From: Ulvibacterium sp965248315
GTDB taxonomy: Bacteria; Bacteroidota; Bacteroidia; Flavobacteriales; Flavobacteriaceae
NCBI RefSeq assembly: GCF_965248315.1
Contig: NZ_CBDFIX010000001.1
Span: 285,071 to 349,070, forward strand
Direction of reading: 5' to 3'
Length of the DNA stretch: 64,000 nucleotides
Shown here: positions 17,927 to 26,355 of the stretch, one piece after another
Numbering within the stretch: the stretch's first letter is position 1
Layout: every line of letters starts with the position of its first letter
Position numbers and translations under genes: made by a program
The notes under the pieces: generated by a model
Told to the model about the DNA's origin: nothing
Databases searched by the model: none
Seen by the model: the letters and a program-made list of their open reading frames with translations, nothing else

Positions 17927-19024
17927 TTGCTTCGGCTGTTTGGCATGTTTTCCTTTACCAATGTAATCCATATTATCATCATTTTTCAGGGGACCTTGCT
18001 TGCCATTTATATTTTGGTCTCAAATAACAAAAAAAGCAGGGGAGACCTTCTTTTAGCTACAATAATAGGAACCCTTACCATACAGGTTTTGGGGCTTTTC
18101 CTTGCGAATAGGGGCATCTCTAGCGCTTTGTTTCAAAGTGTTAATTGTGCGTATGGCTTTTTGTACGGACCGTTATTGTTTTTTTATATCAGGTGCATCA
18201 CCCAAAAACGGTTTGTTTTTTCAAAGGTAGACTTCCTTCATTTTTTTCCTTTCCTGGTCATTTGTTTTGGTATTTGGTTTACAAATGGCAAGGTATGTAG
18301 TCCAGAAACCTATATCGGATATGTGGTCCATATTCTTTTTTACATTTTTTTATGTTTTATTCAGGTAAAAAAATATAAACAGGTAATGAAGACCAACTAT
18401 TCACAATTGGAGTCGTTGAACGTAGGATGGCTGCATGGGGTCTTTGTTGTATTTTGCTTGATCGTTCTTACGGATATTGCACAGTTCATCGCATTCTTTT
18501 TGGGCTTAAACACCTATTTTTTAGAGAATGCCGTGTTTCTCTTGATGCTTGTAACCATTAATTTGCTTTATTTCTATGGATTTACCTCCTCCAGAAAACC
18601 TTTTGGCTACAGTAAGGAAGATTTGTTGTTTACTACGGCCTTAACATTAACATCCCGTAAACGAATCAATACCACGCTTGAAGAAAATAAAAAACTTATA
18701 GCGAAGTTGGAAGGTCATATGCTTACCCATGAATCCTTTAAAAACTATGACCTAACGATTGCCACCTTGGCCCAAGAGATCGATATACCCAAAAGAAGAC
18801 TTTCCGAATTGATCAATGACCATTATGATCAAAATTTTGTAGACTTTATCAATACGTACCGAATCAATAGCGCCAAGGAAAGGTTTATGAGTCCTAAGAG
18901 CCAGACTGAAACTATCTTGGAAGTATTGTATGAAGTGGGATTCAATTCAAAATCATCATTCAATACTGCTTTTAAGAAAAAAACCGGAATTACACCTTCG
19001 GAGTTTAAATCTAAGTACAAATAA
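17927..19024 (+). CDS. Membrane-anchored AraC-type transcriptional regulator
   Basis: 365-aa protein whose first ~230 residues form six or seven hydrophobic helices and whose last ~110 residues form an AraC-type HTH (LTIATLAQEIDI, ILEVLYEVGFNSKSSFNTAF, ending in TPSEFKSKYK). This 7TM plus AraC arrangement is common in Bacteroidota and suggests a membrane sensor controlling nearby or distant genes. MFSF at 17945 is an alternative start. The TlpA-like lipoprotein gene follows 99 bp later on the same strand and is a possible target. Confidence 0.85.
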   Translation: MLRLFGMFSFTNVIHIIIIFQGTLLAIYILVSNNKKSRGDLLLATIIGTLTIQVLGLFLANRGISSALFQSVNCAYGFLYGPLLFFYIRCITQKRFVFSKVDFLHFFPFLVICFGIWFTNGKVCSPETYIGYVVHILFYIFLCFIQVKKYKQVMKTNYSQLESLNVGWLHGVFVVFCLIVLTDIAQFIAFFLGLNTYFLENAVFLLMLVTINLLYFYGFTSSRKPFGYSKEDLLFTTALTLTSRKRINTTLEENKKLIAKLEGHMLTHESFKNYDLTIATLAQEIDIPKRRLSELINDHYDQNFVDFINTYRINSAKERFMSPKSQTETILEVLYEVGFNSKSSFNTAFKKKTGITPSEFKSKYK

Positions 19025-19090
19025 CATTTCTACTACTTTTTAAAAGAGTTCGGATTCGCGTTTTCAGACGACTGATGTTTGCAATCGACC

Positions 19091-19098
19091 TAATTTTG
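19091..19098 (+). promoter_or_regulatory. Putative -7 box of the TlpA-like lipoprotein gene
   Basis: TAATTTTG, 25 bases before the ATG at 19124, in the 99-bp gap after the AraC-type gene. Confidence 0.4.
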
Positions 19099-19123
19099 GC
19101 AGCAAACTTTAAAAACATCAATT

Positions 19124-20203
19124 ATGAAAACGATCAAAATTTTAGCGCTAATCTGCATTTTTATCTGTAGTTGTAGATCCCAACAAGGCCCAGAAATTAC
19201 ATTTTCCTTTGAAACAGAATCAGATGAAATCACTTCAGTTACCATTTCCAAGTACAATTTTGGTTTGGAGAAAATGGTTGAATGGAAATCCTTGGATAAT
19301 CTGGTTCCCCAAAAAACCTATCAAACAACGGATAAGTTTTTGGAACCGTCCATCTACGCCTTAAAACTAAACACGGGTAAAGGGATGAGAATAGCAGTTG
19401 AGCAAAGCGGTGCCGTCAAAATTAAAATTGAGGATGGGATAAAGCTGGAATCAAAGGTTGCCTCCAATCTGGATTTTGATAAGAGTATTGAAAATCTCAA
19501 CAACCAATTTTTTGCCGGAATGATTCAGGATTTTGATAAAGCCATGAAAGAAAACGATCAACAAAGAATAGAAGAGCTTGAAAAGGAGAAGGACAAGGTT
19601 TTGGTGCAATTTATAAAATCCATGGAGAACCTGGTAAGGAATATGGGGCCATCGGCCAAAGCTTACAATGCCCTAGGCTATTTTGATCTTACCAAAAACA
19701 GAGACTTTTTCAAGGAGATGATTGTCAGGTTTGAAGCGGAGTACCCTTCAAGCGGAATGAGCAAGTCGTTAAGAACACGCATAGATAAAGCCGCTCAACT
19801 TGCCATAGGGAGCGAAATGGCAAATTTTAAGGCGCTAAATAAAGAAGGGGTTCCGGTAAATCTTTCCGATTATAGGGGAGGCTATGTACTAGTGGATTTT
19901 TGGGCATCATGGTGCAGGCCTTGCAGGGTGGAAAACCCGAAACTCCTTGAACTTTATACCAATCATAAGGGAGCAAAGTTTGAAATTATCGGGGTAAGCA
20001 TAGATTCGGACAGTGACGTATGGGAAAAAGCCATCCAGAAAGATGGAACTGTTTGGAATCAAATCTTGGACAAAGACCAGACCATTTTTAAACAGTATTT
20101 GTTATCATCCCTTCCAGCGAATTTTTTGTTAGACCAAGAGGGTAGGATCATCGCGAGAAATATGACCGCTGAAGAACTGAAAACCAAGCTTGAAACCCTT
20201 TAA
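19124..20203 (+). CDS. TlpA/AhpC-TSA family thiol-disulfide oxidoreductase lipoprotein
   Basis: 359-aa exported protein. The signal ends in the lipobox ICSCRS, so the mature protein is probably lipid-anchored. The N-terminal ~130 residues match the beta-rich DUF4369-like domain common in Bacteroidota TlpA proteins, a helical linker follows, and the C-terminal ~140 residues are a thioredoxin fold with active site WASWCRPC (near residue 263) and the cis-Pro loop LPANFLL. It probably reduces or isomerises disulfides in the periplasm; partners are unknown. Confidence 0.9.
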   Translation: MKTIKILALICIFICSCRSQQGPEITFSFETESDEITSVTISKYNFGLEKMVEWKSLDNLVPQKTYQTTDKFLEPSIYALKLNTGKGMRIAVEQSGAVKIKIEDGIKLESKVASNLDFDKSIENLNNQFFAGMIQDFDKAMKENDQQRIEELEKEKDKVLVQFIKSMENLVRNMGPSAKAYNALGYFDLTKNRDFFKEMIVRFEAEYPSSGMSKSLRTRIDKAAQLAIGSEMANFKALNKEGVPVNLSDYRGGYVLVDFWASWCRPCRVENPKLLELYTNHKGAKFEIIGVSIDSDSDVWEKAIQKDGTVWNQILDKDQTIFKQYLLSSLPANFLLDQEGRIIARNMTAEELKTKLETL

Positions 20204-20239
20204 TAAGTTATGTTCAAAAAAGATTTCGATTATGGGGAA

Positions 20240-21004
20240 TCATTTTCTTACCAAGGGAATGATTTCCCCTTTGGCCAAGCGATATCTTTCTATTTCCTTA
20301 TCGGATAGGGATGCTGTGTAATCTATTTCGTCTACAGTAAATCCTACACTGCGCAATTTATCAAAGTAATCCCTGCCATAAATACGGACATGATCGTACT
20401 GCCCGAAGATTTCTGCGCGCTTTCTTCTATCGGTAATGGAATCATCCTCAAAGGTCTTTTCCCTTCTTAGGTCTTGGGGAATCTGAAATATGCCCCATCC
20501 ATTTGGTTTTAGCACTCTATACAATTCTTGCATGGCTTTGGTATCATCAGGGATATGTTCCAAAACATGATTGCAAAGAATAACATCGAACGAATTGTCT
20601 TTAAAAGGTAAGTTACAAATATCAGCCTTTACGTCTGCCAGAGGGGAGTCCAAGTCCGTGGTAACGTAATTCAAGTTTTTCAGTTTTTGAAAGCGTTTGT
20701 GAAACGCCTGCTCCGGGGCAAAATGCAATAGGCTATATTTCTTGGAAAAGAAGTCCGTTTTATTTTGTAGAAACAACCATAACAATCGATGACGTTCCAA
20801 GGATAGTGTGGATGGCGATAAAACATTCTCCCTAGGATTTTCGTAGCCATAGGGAAGAAATGTCCGAAAGGACCTTTGGTCTATGGGATCAACATAGGAA
20901 CTGCCTTTCATGAAAAAGGCAAGTACAGGCCTGACCCAATAACTCAATTTTATCAGAAGGGGTCTGGGTATGGCGTTAAGAATGTATTTGAAAAATTTTG
21001 ACAC
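20240..21004 (-). CDS. Class I SAM-dependent methyltransferase
   Basis: 254-aa cytoplasmic protein with a methyltransferase-11-type domain: LLHFAPEQAF replaces the usual glycine-rich loop I, the acidic TTDLDSP segment corresponds to the ribose-binding strand, ADICNLPFKDNSFDVILCNHVLEHIPD is the typical motif II-III region, and ELYRVLKPNGW follows. The substrate is unknown; related genes often sit with surface-glycan loci, but that context is missing here. The start is GTG, and the first bases of the gene lie inside a 10-bp inverted repeat shared with the end of map. Confidence 0.8.
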   Translation of the reverse strand: MSKFFKYILNAIPRPLLIKLSYWVRPVLAFFMKGSSYVDPIDQRSFRTFLPYGYENPRENVLSPSTLSLERHRLLWLFLQNKTDFFSKKYSLLHFAPEQAFHKRFQKLKNLNYVTTDLDSPLADVKADICNLPFKDNSFDVILCNHVLEHIPDDTKAMQELYRVLKPNGWGIFQIPQDLRREKTFEDDSITDRRKRAEIFGQYDHVRIYGRDYFDKLRSVGFTVDEIDYTASLSDKEIERYRLAKGEIIPLVRK

Positions 21005-21177
21005 GAATTACGCGAATTGTCATTAATCTTTAAAGAGCTACACTGTACACGGCTTCACTAAACCCTTTACCTAATTCGTTATGGACATCCATACAAAGAC
21101 CAATTATACAATAGGATTCGTCTTTGTAAATGATGTCGGACATAACAAAAATTCGAGAGATTAGTGAAATTCGTGTC
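21000..21177. repeat. 10-bp inverted repeat flanking a GxxExxY gene remnant
   Basis: GACACGAATT (21000-21009) and AATTCGTGTC (21168-21177) bound a ~160-bp insert. The left copy includes the GTG start of the methyltransferase; the right copy forms the last codons of map. Further out-of-register similarity (ATTAATCTT against AGATTAGTG) extends the repeat imperfectly. This looks like a small interspersed element, inferred from the repeat structure. Confidence 0.5.
21030..21143 (-). pseudogene. N-terminal remnant of a GxxExxY family protein
   Basis: A 37-codon frame whose product closely resembles the start of GxxExxY proteins (MSDIIYKDES, then DVHNELGKGFSEAVY carrying the G-x-x-E-x-x-Y motif: G27, E30, Y33) and then stops. 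Full-length members are about 120-130 aa and relate to PD-(D/E)XK nucleases, so the nuclease core is missing. It is a decayed copy or a truncated micro-protein. It sits between inverted repeats in the map/methyltransferase gap. Confidence 0.7.
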
Positions 21178-21976
21178 TTCGAAATTCTGCCTCTTCATCA
21201 CTTTGTATCCCCAGGGCATCGTAGATGTATTGATATGTAGACAATAGTTCCGGTTTGCCGTTCACCAAGGCAACGTTATGCTCAAAGTGCGCACTGGGTT
21301 TCCCATCGGCGGTCAAAATGGTCCATCCATCGCTTAGTTGTTTTATCCGTCGTGTACCCATGTTGATCATTGGCTCTATGGCAACCACCATCCCCTCAAC
21401 AAATTTTTTCCCACGCCCCCGTTTTCCGTAATTGGGCATTTCCGGACTTTCGTGTAGCTTCTTGCCCAAACCATGGCCGACTAGTTCGCGCACTACACCA
21501 TAGCCGTGGCTTTCACAATAGTTTTGGATGGCAAAACCTACATCCCCAACCCTGTTTCCCATCCTGAACTCGCGAATACCAATATAAAGGGATTCCTTAG
21601 TGACCTGCAACAATTTTTTGGTTGCTACCGCAACCTCCCCAACTTCAAAGGTATAGGCATGATCTCCATAAAACTCATTTTTAAGAGCACCGCAGTCTAC
21701 TGAAATGATATCTCCATCCTGCAAGGGCTCATTATTAGGGATACCATGGACGACCTGCGCATTGGGGCTCATGTTTAAGGTGTTGGGAAAGTCGTACATA
21801 CCCAAAAAGCCAGGTTTAGCACCATGGTCTCGAATAAATTCCTCGGCAAGCTTATCCAAGTATAATGAGGTGACTCCGGGTTTTATTTCCCCGGCCAACA
21901 TACCCAACGTTTTGGAAACGATCAATGCACTCTCGCGCATTAATTCTATTTCTTCCGATGTTTTTATTTTTACCAT
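21161..21976 (-). CDS. map: Type I methionyl aminopeptidase
   Basis: Removes N-terminal Met from nascent proteins; a cytoplasmic metalloenzyme. The ATG at 21976 is preferred over a TTG three codons upstream, giving 271 aa. The five metal ligands are visible in order: the two Asp in SVDCGAL and GDHAYTF, His in LVGHGLG, Glu in AIEPMI and Glu in FEHNVAL. The C-terminal RRHEFH tail is formed by sequence of the flanking inverted repeat and may be an acquired end. A -7 box lies six bases upstream of the ATG. Confidence 0.95.
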   Translation of the reverse strand: MVKIKTSEEIELMRESALIVSKTLGMLAGEIKPGVTSLYLDKLAEEFIRDHGAKPGFLGMYDFPNTLNMSPNAQVVHGIPNNEPLQDGDIISVDCGALKNEFYGDHAYTFEVGEVAVATKKLLQVTKESLYIGIREFRMGNRVGDVGFAIQNYCESHGYGVVRELVGHGLGKKLHESPEMPNYGKRGRGKKFVEGMVVAIEPMINMGTRRIKQLSDGWTILTADGKPSAHFEHNVALVNGKPELLSTYQYIYDALGIQSDEEAEFRRHEFH

Positions 21977-21982
21977 AGTCCG

Positions 21983-21990
21983 CAAAGGTA
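21983..21990 (-). promoter_or_regulatory. Putative -7 box of map
   Basis: Minus strand TACCTTTG, six bases before the map ATG, so the 5' leader would be very short or absent. Confidence 0.4.
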
Positions 21991-22009
21991 AACAAATGCA
22001 ATAAGTTCT

Positions 22010-23527
22010 TTAAACTAAAGGCTTTTGGGTCATCAATTGAGGTTGGGGAATGCCCATTAGTTTGAGTATGGTCGGGGCTATATCGCCTAGGACACCATCT
22101 TTTACTTCCTTAATATCTTCATCAACTATAATTAAGGGCACAGGATTTGTAGTGTGGGCGGTATTGGGACTGCCGTCAGGATTGATCATAGTATCACAAT
22201 TGCCGTGGTCTGCAATGACTATGGTAGAATATCCATTCTCTAGTCCGGCCGTAATTACAGATTCCGCGCACTGATCTACGGTCTCGCAAGCTTTTATGGC
22301 CGCATTCATATCCCCGGTATGACCTACCATATCCGGATTGGCAAAGTTTAGACATACAAAACCTGCTTCCTTCTTTTCCAATTCAGGAATAATGGCATCC
22401 CGTATTTCGTAGGCACTCATTTCTGGTTTTAAGTCGTATGTGGCCACTTTCGGTGAAGGACACAGAATCCGTTGTTCCCCTTCGAAAGGAACTTCCTGGC
22501 CACCGTTGAAGAAAAAGGTCACATGCGGGTATTTTTCCGTTTCGGCAATACGTATTTGTTTTTTTCCGGCCAGAGCCAGAGTCTCTCCCAGAGTTTCTTT
22601 AATGTTATCCTTGTCATACACCACCTTGATACCATTAAAGGAATCGTCATAGTTGGTTAAGGTGACATAGTACAAGTCTAATTTATGCATTTGATGTTCG
22701 GGCATATCCTGTTGACTTAACACCTGGGTAAGTTCCCTCCCGCGGTCCGTCCTGAAATTGAAGAAAACCACCACGTCATCCTCCTCGATTTTGGTCAGGG
22801 GCTCATTGGTATTATCCACCATAACAATCGGCTTTAAGAACTCGTCGGTTATACCGTCATCATAACTTTTTTGGACGGTTTCCGATACTTGGGACGACTT
22901 TTCCCCTTTGGCCTGGACCATTAAATCATAGGCCTGTTTAACACGATCCCATCTTTTATCACGGTCCATGGCAAAATACCTGCCGATTACAGAGGCCAAC
23001 GAGGCATTTTTATCCGAACAGAAATCCACAAGATCCTGTAAAAACCCTTTACCACTTCTGGGATCAACATCCCTTCCATCGGTAAAGGCGTGAACATACA
23101 TATTTTGCACGTTGTAACTCTCCCCAGCATTGATCAAACCTTTTAAATGGGATATATGGCTATGTACTCCTCCATCACTTACCAACCCTAAAAAGTGTAC
23201 GGCCTTATGGTTTGCATTCGCATAGGCAAAAGCCTCTTGTAACACCTTTTCTTCCTTAAGCTTATCCTCCTTTACAGCCAAATTGATCTTGGCGAGATCC
23301 TGATATACAATTCTTCCTGCACCTAAATTCATGTGCCCTACCTCACTATTACCCATTTGGCCTTCGGGAAGTCCAACGTTCATGCCATCCGTAAGAAGAT
23401 TGGCACTGGGATATTTTTTATAAAGACTATCAATAAATGGCGTATTTGCATTATCTATGGCAGAGACTTTAGGATCTGGGGATTTTCCCCAACCATCCAA
23501 AATCATTAATATCACTTTTTTGTTCAT
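22010..23527 (-). CDS. gpmI: 2,3-bisphosphoglycerate-independent phosphoglycerate mutase
   Basis: Glycolytic enzyme interconverting 3- and 2-phosphoglycerate, Mn2+-dependent. At 505 aa it is full length. D11 (ILDGWG) and the phosphorylated Ser (S61 in GNSEVGHMN) are in place, as are FTDGRDVDP, the FFNFRTDRGREL segment and the C-terminal metal motifs NPDMVGHTGD and IADHGNCD. It appears to be a single gene between map and the divergent Ada-like gene. Confidence 0.97.
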   Translation of the reverse strand: MNKKVILMILDGWGKSPDPKVSAIDNANTPFIDSLYKKYPSANLLTDGMNVGLPEGQMGNSEVGHMNLGAGRIVYQDLAKINLAVKEDKLKEEKVLQEAFAYANANHKAVHFLGLVSDGGVHSHISHLKGLINAGESYNVQNMYVHAFTDGRDVDPRSGKGFLQDLVDFCSDKNASLASVIGRYFAMDRDKRWDRVKQAYDLMVQAKGEKSSQVSETVQKSYDDGITDEFLKPIVMVDNTNEPLTKIEEDDVVVFFNFRTDRGRELTQVLSQQDMPEHQMHKLDLYYVTLTNYDDSFNGIKVVYDKDNIKETLGETLALAGKKQIRIAETEKYPHVTFFFNGGQEVPFEGEQRILCPSPKVATYDLKPEMSAYEIRDAIIPELEKKEAGFVCLNFANPDMVGHTGDMNAAIKACETVDQCAESVITAGLENGYSTIVIADHGNCDTMINPDGSPNTAHTTNPVPLIIVDEDIKEVKDGVLGDIAPTILKLMGIPQPQLMTQKPLV

Positions 23528-23625
23528 CTCTCAATTTTTATAAAGTTTCAAAAGTAGTATGATCTGGTACGAATTGCCAATAATACGACCTTCTTTTTTG
23601 CCTATATGAAGTAGCAAGAAACGGA

Positions 23626-23656
23626 TTGTGGGACGTGGCCAATTCGGTTACTTTTG
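23626..23656 (+). promoter_or_regulatory. Putative promoter of the Ada-like gene, possibly leaderless
   Basis: A -33 TTG (23626-23628), 20 bases, then TACTTTTG (23649-23656). Only AAAC separates the -7 box from the ATG at 23661, so the transcript may begin at the start codon. Confidence 0.5.
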
Positions 23657-23660
23657 AAAC

Positions 23661-24506
23661 ATGGAAAAAACATATCACGGACATATCATAGAAAGAGCAA
23701 TCCACTATATCGTAGAAAATTATCGGTCTCAGCCTAGTTTGGAGGAGGTTTCCAAACATGTTCATTTAAGCAAATACCATTTTCAACGCTTATTTCATGA
23801 ATGGGCTGGCGTTACGCCAAAGCAATTTTTGCAGTATATAACAGTGGAACATGCTAAAAAATGCTTGTACGAAGGACAATCCACCCTGGCTACCGCTTAC
23901 GAAGTGGGACTTTCGGGAAATGGTCGTTTGCACGACATGTTCATTAAAATAGAATCTTGCACCCCGGGCGAGTTTCAGAAAAGAGGAGAAGGACTGGTTT
24001 TGAAATATCAGGTAATCGATTCTCCTTTTGGTAAATTAGTCATTGCAGAATCCGATTTGGGGATAACCCAAATGGAATTTTTAATGGAAAATACTTCACC
24101 TATTGAACTTTTGGAGTCCATATTTCCAGAAGCCTGTTTTCGCCAGGAATTGGGAACTTACGGCCAGATGGTGAAGGATTACTTTACTAGTTGGAAAATT
24201 CCTGAAAAACAAATCGTATTAGATCTTAGGGGCACGCCGTTCCAGGTTAGTGTTTGGAAAGCTCTACTTTCCGTTCCCTCTGCCCAATTTGTAGCTTACG
24301 GAGATATTGCAAAAGCCATAAATAAACCCAATGCGGTACGTGCCGTAGGAACTGCCATAGGAAAGAATCCTATTGCTTATTTAATACCCTGCCATAGGGT
24401 AATCAGGGAAACGGGCGAAATGGGCGGATATGGTTGGGGCAAGGACAAGAAATACTTGATCAATGGTTTTGAAAATGTACAATTGCGCAACAAACGGATT
24501 GCATAA
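23661..24506 (+). CDS. Ada-like protein: AraC HTH fused to O6-methylguanine-DNA methyltransferase
   Basis: 281-aa DNA-alkylation repair and regulatory protein. Residues about 5-105 form an AraC-type HTH (YRSQPSLEEVSKHVHLSKYHFQRLF) and about 115-280 the methyltransferase, with FQVSVWKALLSVP, VAYGDIAKAI, NAVRAVGTAIGKNP and the alkyl-acceptor Cys in IPCHRVI. The N-terminal Cys-rich phosphotriester-repair domain of enterobacterial Ada is absent, so the inducing signal must differ. This two-domain form is common in Bacteroidota. Confidence 0.92.
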   Translation: MEKTYHGHIIERAIHYIVENYRSQPSLEEVSKHVHLSKYHFQRLFHEWAGVTPKQFLQYITVEHAKKCLYEGQSTLATAYEVGLSGNGRLHDMFIKIESCTPGEFQKRGEGLVLKYQVIDSPFGKLVIAESDLGITQMEFLMENTSPIELLESIFPEACFRQELGTYGQMVKDYFTSWKIPEKQIVLDLRGTPFQVSVWKALLSVPSAQFVAYGDIAKAINKPNAVRAVGTAIGKNPIAYLIPCHRVIRETGEMGGYGWGKDKKYLINGFENVQLRNKRIA

Positions 24507-24664
24507 ATTGTGCCCAATGTGGAGCTTTGTATATATAAGGCAGTGAACCCTAAGAAAATAAACGAATTTATTGAATGTGAAAAAATCCATAAAGGTTTTT
24601 TTGGATTTGTTAAAGTTTAATTAATTAACTGTTAATTACGTAACAAAAGGACATAAGAGCAGTC

Positions 24665-24672
24665 TATCTTTG
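24665..24672 (+). promoter_or_regulatory. Putative -7 box of the ankyrin gene
   Basis: TATCTTTG, a consensus TAnnTTTG, 39 bases before the ATG at 24712. Confidence 0.5.
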
Positions 24673-24711
24673 TATAATCAAAATTTATTTCATCAATTAA
24701 ATGTATTCATC

Positions 24712-25104
24712 ATGAAAAAAACAATTCTAACCCTTGCCTCTGCATTATTGCTAGTAGGCGCAACCGCGAATGCCAAATCAGAAACCCATCAAACAAATCT
24801 AGCCACCCCTAATGTAGTGGCAAAGGTTGAAGTCAGTGCCTTTTGCAAAGCTATCATGCAAGGGGATATTGATACCGTTAAGCGATTGATAGAGCTTGGC
24901 GAGGACGTAAACAAAAAATCTTTGGGAATGACCCCGGCCATATTTGCGGCCCGTTACAATAAAGCGGAGATTCTTGAATTACTTATTGCAAATGGAGCTA
25001 ACCTTAGGTTAAAAAGTGACAAAGGTTATACAGCTAAAAAATATGCACAACTTTCAAAGGCAACTGATGCCTTGGCCGTTATTGAGGCAGCCATGGGAAG
25101 CTAA
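24712..25104 (+). CDS. Exported ankyrin-repeat protein
   Basis: 130-aa protein. The ATG at 24712 gives a clean signal peptide (about residues 1-21, ending ATANA-K), so it is preferred over the upstream in-frame codon at 24670. The mature part holds two to three ankyrin repeats (AIMQGDIDTVKRLIELGEDVNKKS; TPAIFAARYNKAEILELLIANGANL; a partial third), a protein-protein interaction scaffold. The function is unknown. It is monocistronic and ends at a strong terminator. Confidence 0.85.
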   Translation: MKKTILTLASALLLVGATANAKSETHQTNLATPNVVAKVEVSAFCKAIMQGDIDTVKRLIELGEDVNKKSLGMTPAIFAARYNKAEILELLIANGANLRLKSDKGYTAKKYAQLSKATDALAVIEAAMGS

Positions 25105-25123
25105 GATAATTCATCAATCAAAA

Positions 25124-25160
25124 GAAAAAACCCTTCGGCCGACAGGCCGAAGGGTTTTTT
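25124..25160. terminator. Strong Rho-independent terminator, possibly bidirectional
   Basis: A perfect 10-bp GC-rich stem, CCCTTCGGCC (25131-25140) and GGCCGAAGGG (25145-25154), with a four-base loop, preceded by A6 and followed by T6. It terminates the ankyrin gene, and read on the other strand could serve the small membrane-protein gene that ends at 25217. Confidence 0.9.
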
Positions 25161-25216
25161 AATTCCCATTATTTACTTCAAATAGTGTTCACGTAAAAGA
25201 GTAAATAATTCCGGTT

Positions 25217-25384
25217 TTAAAATTCAAATCCATTTAAGGCTCTGTGCATAAAAGCATATACCGCCATAAGGATCATAAGGGCACAGAAAACGGAATATAC
25301 CTTAAGAAGTACCACCACTATTTCGGGCTTGCAATTCTCAAAAGCTTCCGTGTAAAGGTTCTTAAAATGTGTAAGTGTTCCCAT
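25217..25384 (-). CDS. 55-aa membrane protein, DUF6747-like
   Basis: Frame of 55 codons on the minus strand (ATG at 25384, TAA at 25217-25219). The product has a short polar N terminus (MGTLTHFKNLYTEAFENC), one hydrophobic helix (about residues 22-45, with LKVYSVFCALMILMAVYAF) and the ending HRALNGFEF. The pattern IYxEAF...F..F.....YAF...R...GF.F recalls the small flavobacterial DUF6747 family, so I assign it there with moderate confidence. No function is known. It has space for its own promoter upstream and a terminator downstream. Confidence 0.65.
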   Translation of the reverse strand: MGTLTHFKNLYTEAFENCKPEIVVVLLKVYSVFCALMILMAVYAFMHRALNGFEF

Positions 25385-25547
25385 ATAGTTTCATTTAAAT
25401 GCTGAAACAAATCCAGCACAAGTTATTAAATTAAAGCTATAAGGGGTTAAATCTGAGGCAGGAAAGATTTGTGAAACAAATATAACAAAACGGGTGTAAA
25501 AACCTAGGCTTGCGGGTTGAATTAACCTTTTTAAGGTTGAAGTACCA

Positions 25548-26315
25548 TTATTCTCGTCCTTCGTACTTCTGGATGGCCTCCTTTATCTTTTGAATCCTAT
25601 TCTCCGGATCTGGATGGGTACTTTGAAATTCCGGTGTTCGATTAGGTCCGGCCGCGTCTCTTAGGATTTCCATTACCTTGATCATCTCCCTAGGCTCATA
25701 CCCGGACCGAATCATGAATAATACGCCCAATTCGTCACTTTCCAATTCATCGCCCCTTCCATTTTTTAAAAGGGTGTTTTGGCCAATACTGCCCACGATT
25801 CCCCCGGCATCCGCTCCAACTGATGCTCCCATGGAAACAGTCCGCCAGAAGCTACTTTCCGCGATTCGTTCCGCTGAGTGCCTACCGATTACATGGCCTA
25901 TCTCATGCCCAAGAACACCGGCTAATTGAGCTTCGTTCAATTTTGAGAAAAGGGCATAGGTAATGAATATCTGTCCCCCGGGCAGGGCAAAGGCATTTAT
26001 GGTACGGTCATCGGCTAAGAGATGAAAATCATATTTGTAGGGTGTCTCCCGCGCTATGCTATTGTTTATGAGTTTGGTGCCAATGGCATCTACAAAGGAC
26101 TGTAGGCGTTCATCAGGATAAAGGCCTCCGTGCTGTTGCGCCATTTCGGGAGCACTTTGCAGCCCAATGGCAATTTCTTGCTCAGCGGTCATATCAATGG
26201 TCTGCACCCTTCCTGTATACGGATTTTCTTCTTTGTTGTTACAGCGTTGGATAAAGGCAAAGGCTACAATGGCCAAACCAATGAAAATACGAATTTTCCA
26301 ACTTCCCCTTCTCAT
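25548..26315 (-). CDS. M48 family metallopeptidase
   Basis: 255-aa zinc protease of the Oma1/BepA-like group. An N-terminal hydrophobic segment (about residues 9-22) is a signal or anchor; the Cys at 25 could be lipidated, but the lipobox is poor. The zinc motif HEIGH lies at 137-141, with the third ligand Glu in GDELESDELG. INAFALPGGQIFI is the conserved substrate-strand region before it. Relatives handle misfolded outer-membrane or membrane proteins; a quality-control role here is inferred. Confidence 0.9.
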   Translation of the reverse strand: MRRGSWKIRIFIGLAIVAFAFIQRCNNKEENPYTGRVQTIDMTAEQEIAIGLQSAPEMAQQHGGLYPDERLQSFVDAIGTKLINNSIARETPYKYDFHLLADDRTINAFALPGGQIFITYALFSKLNEAQLAGVLGHEIGHVIGRHSAERIAESSFWRTVSMGASVGADAGGIVGSIGQNTLLKNGRGDELESDELGVLFMIRSGYEPREMIKVMEILRDAAGPNRTPEFQSTHPDPENRIQKIKEAIQKYEGRE

Positions 26316-26355
26316 AATATTAGTGTCCTATCGTAAATTCAAGATACCAAAAAAC

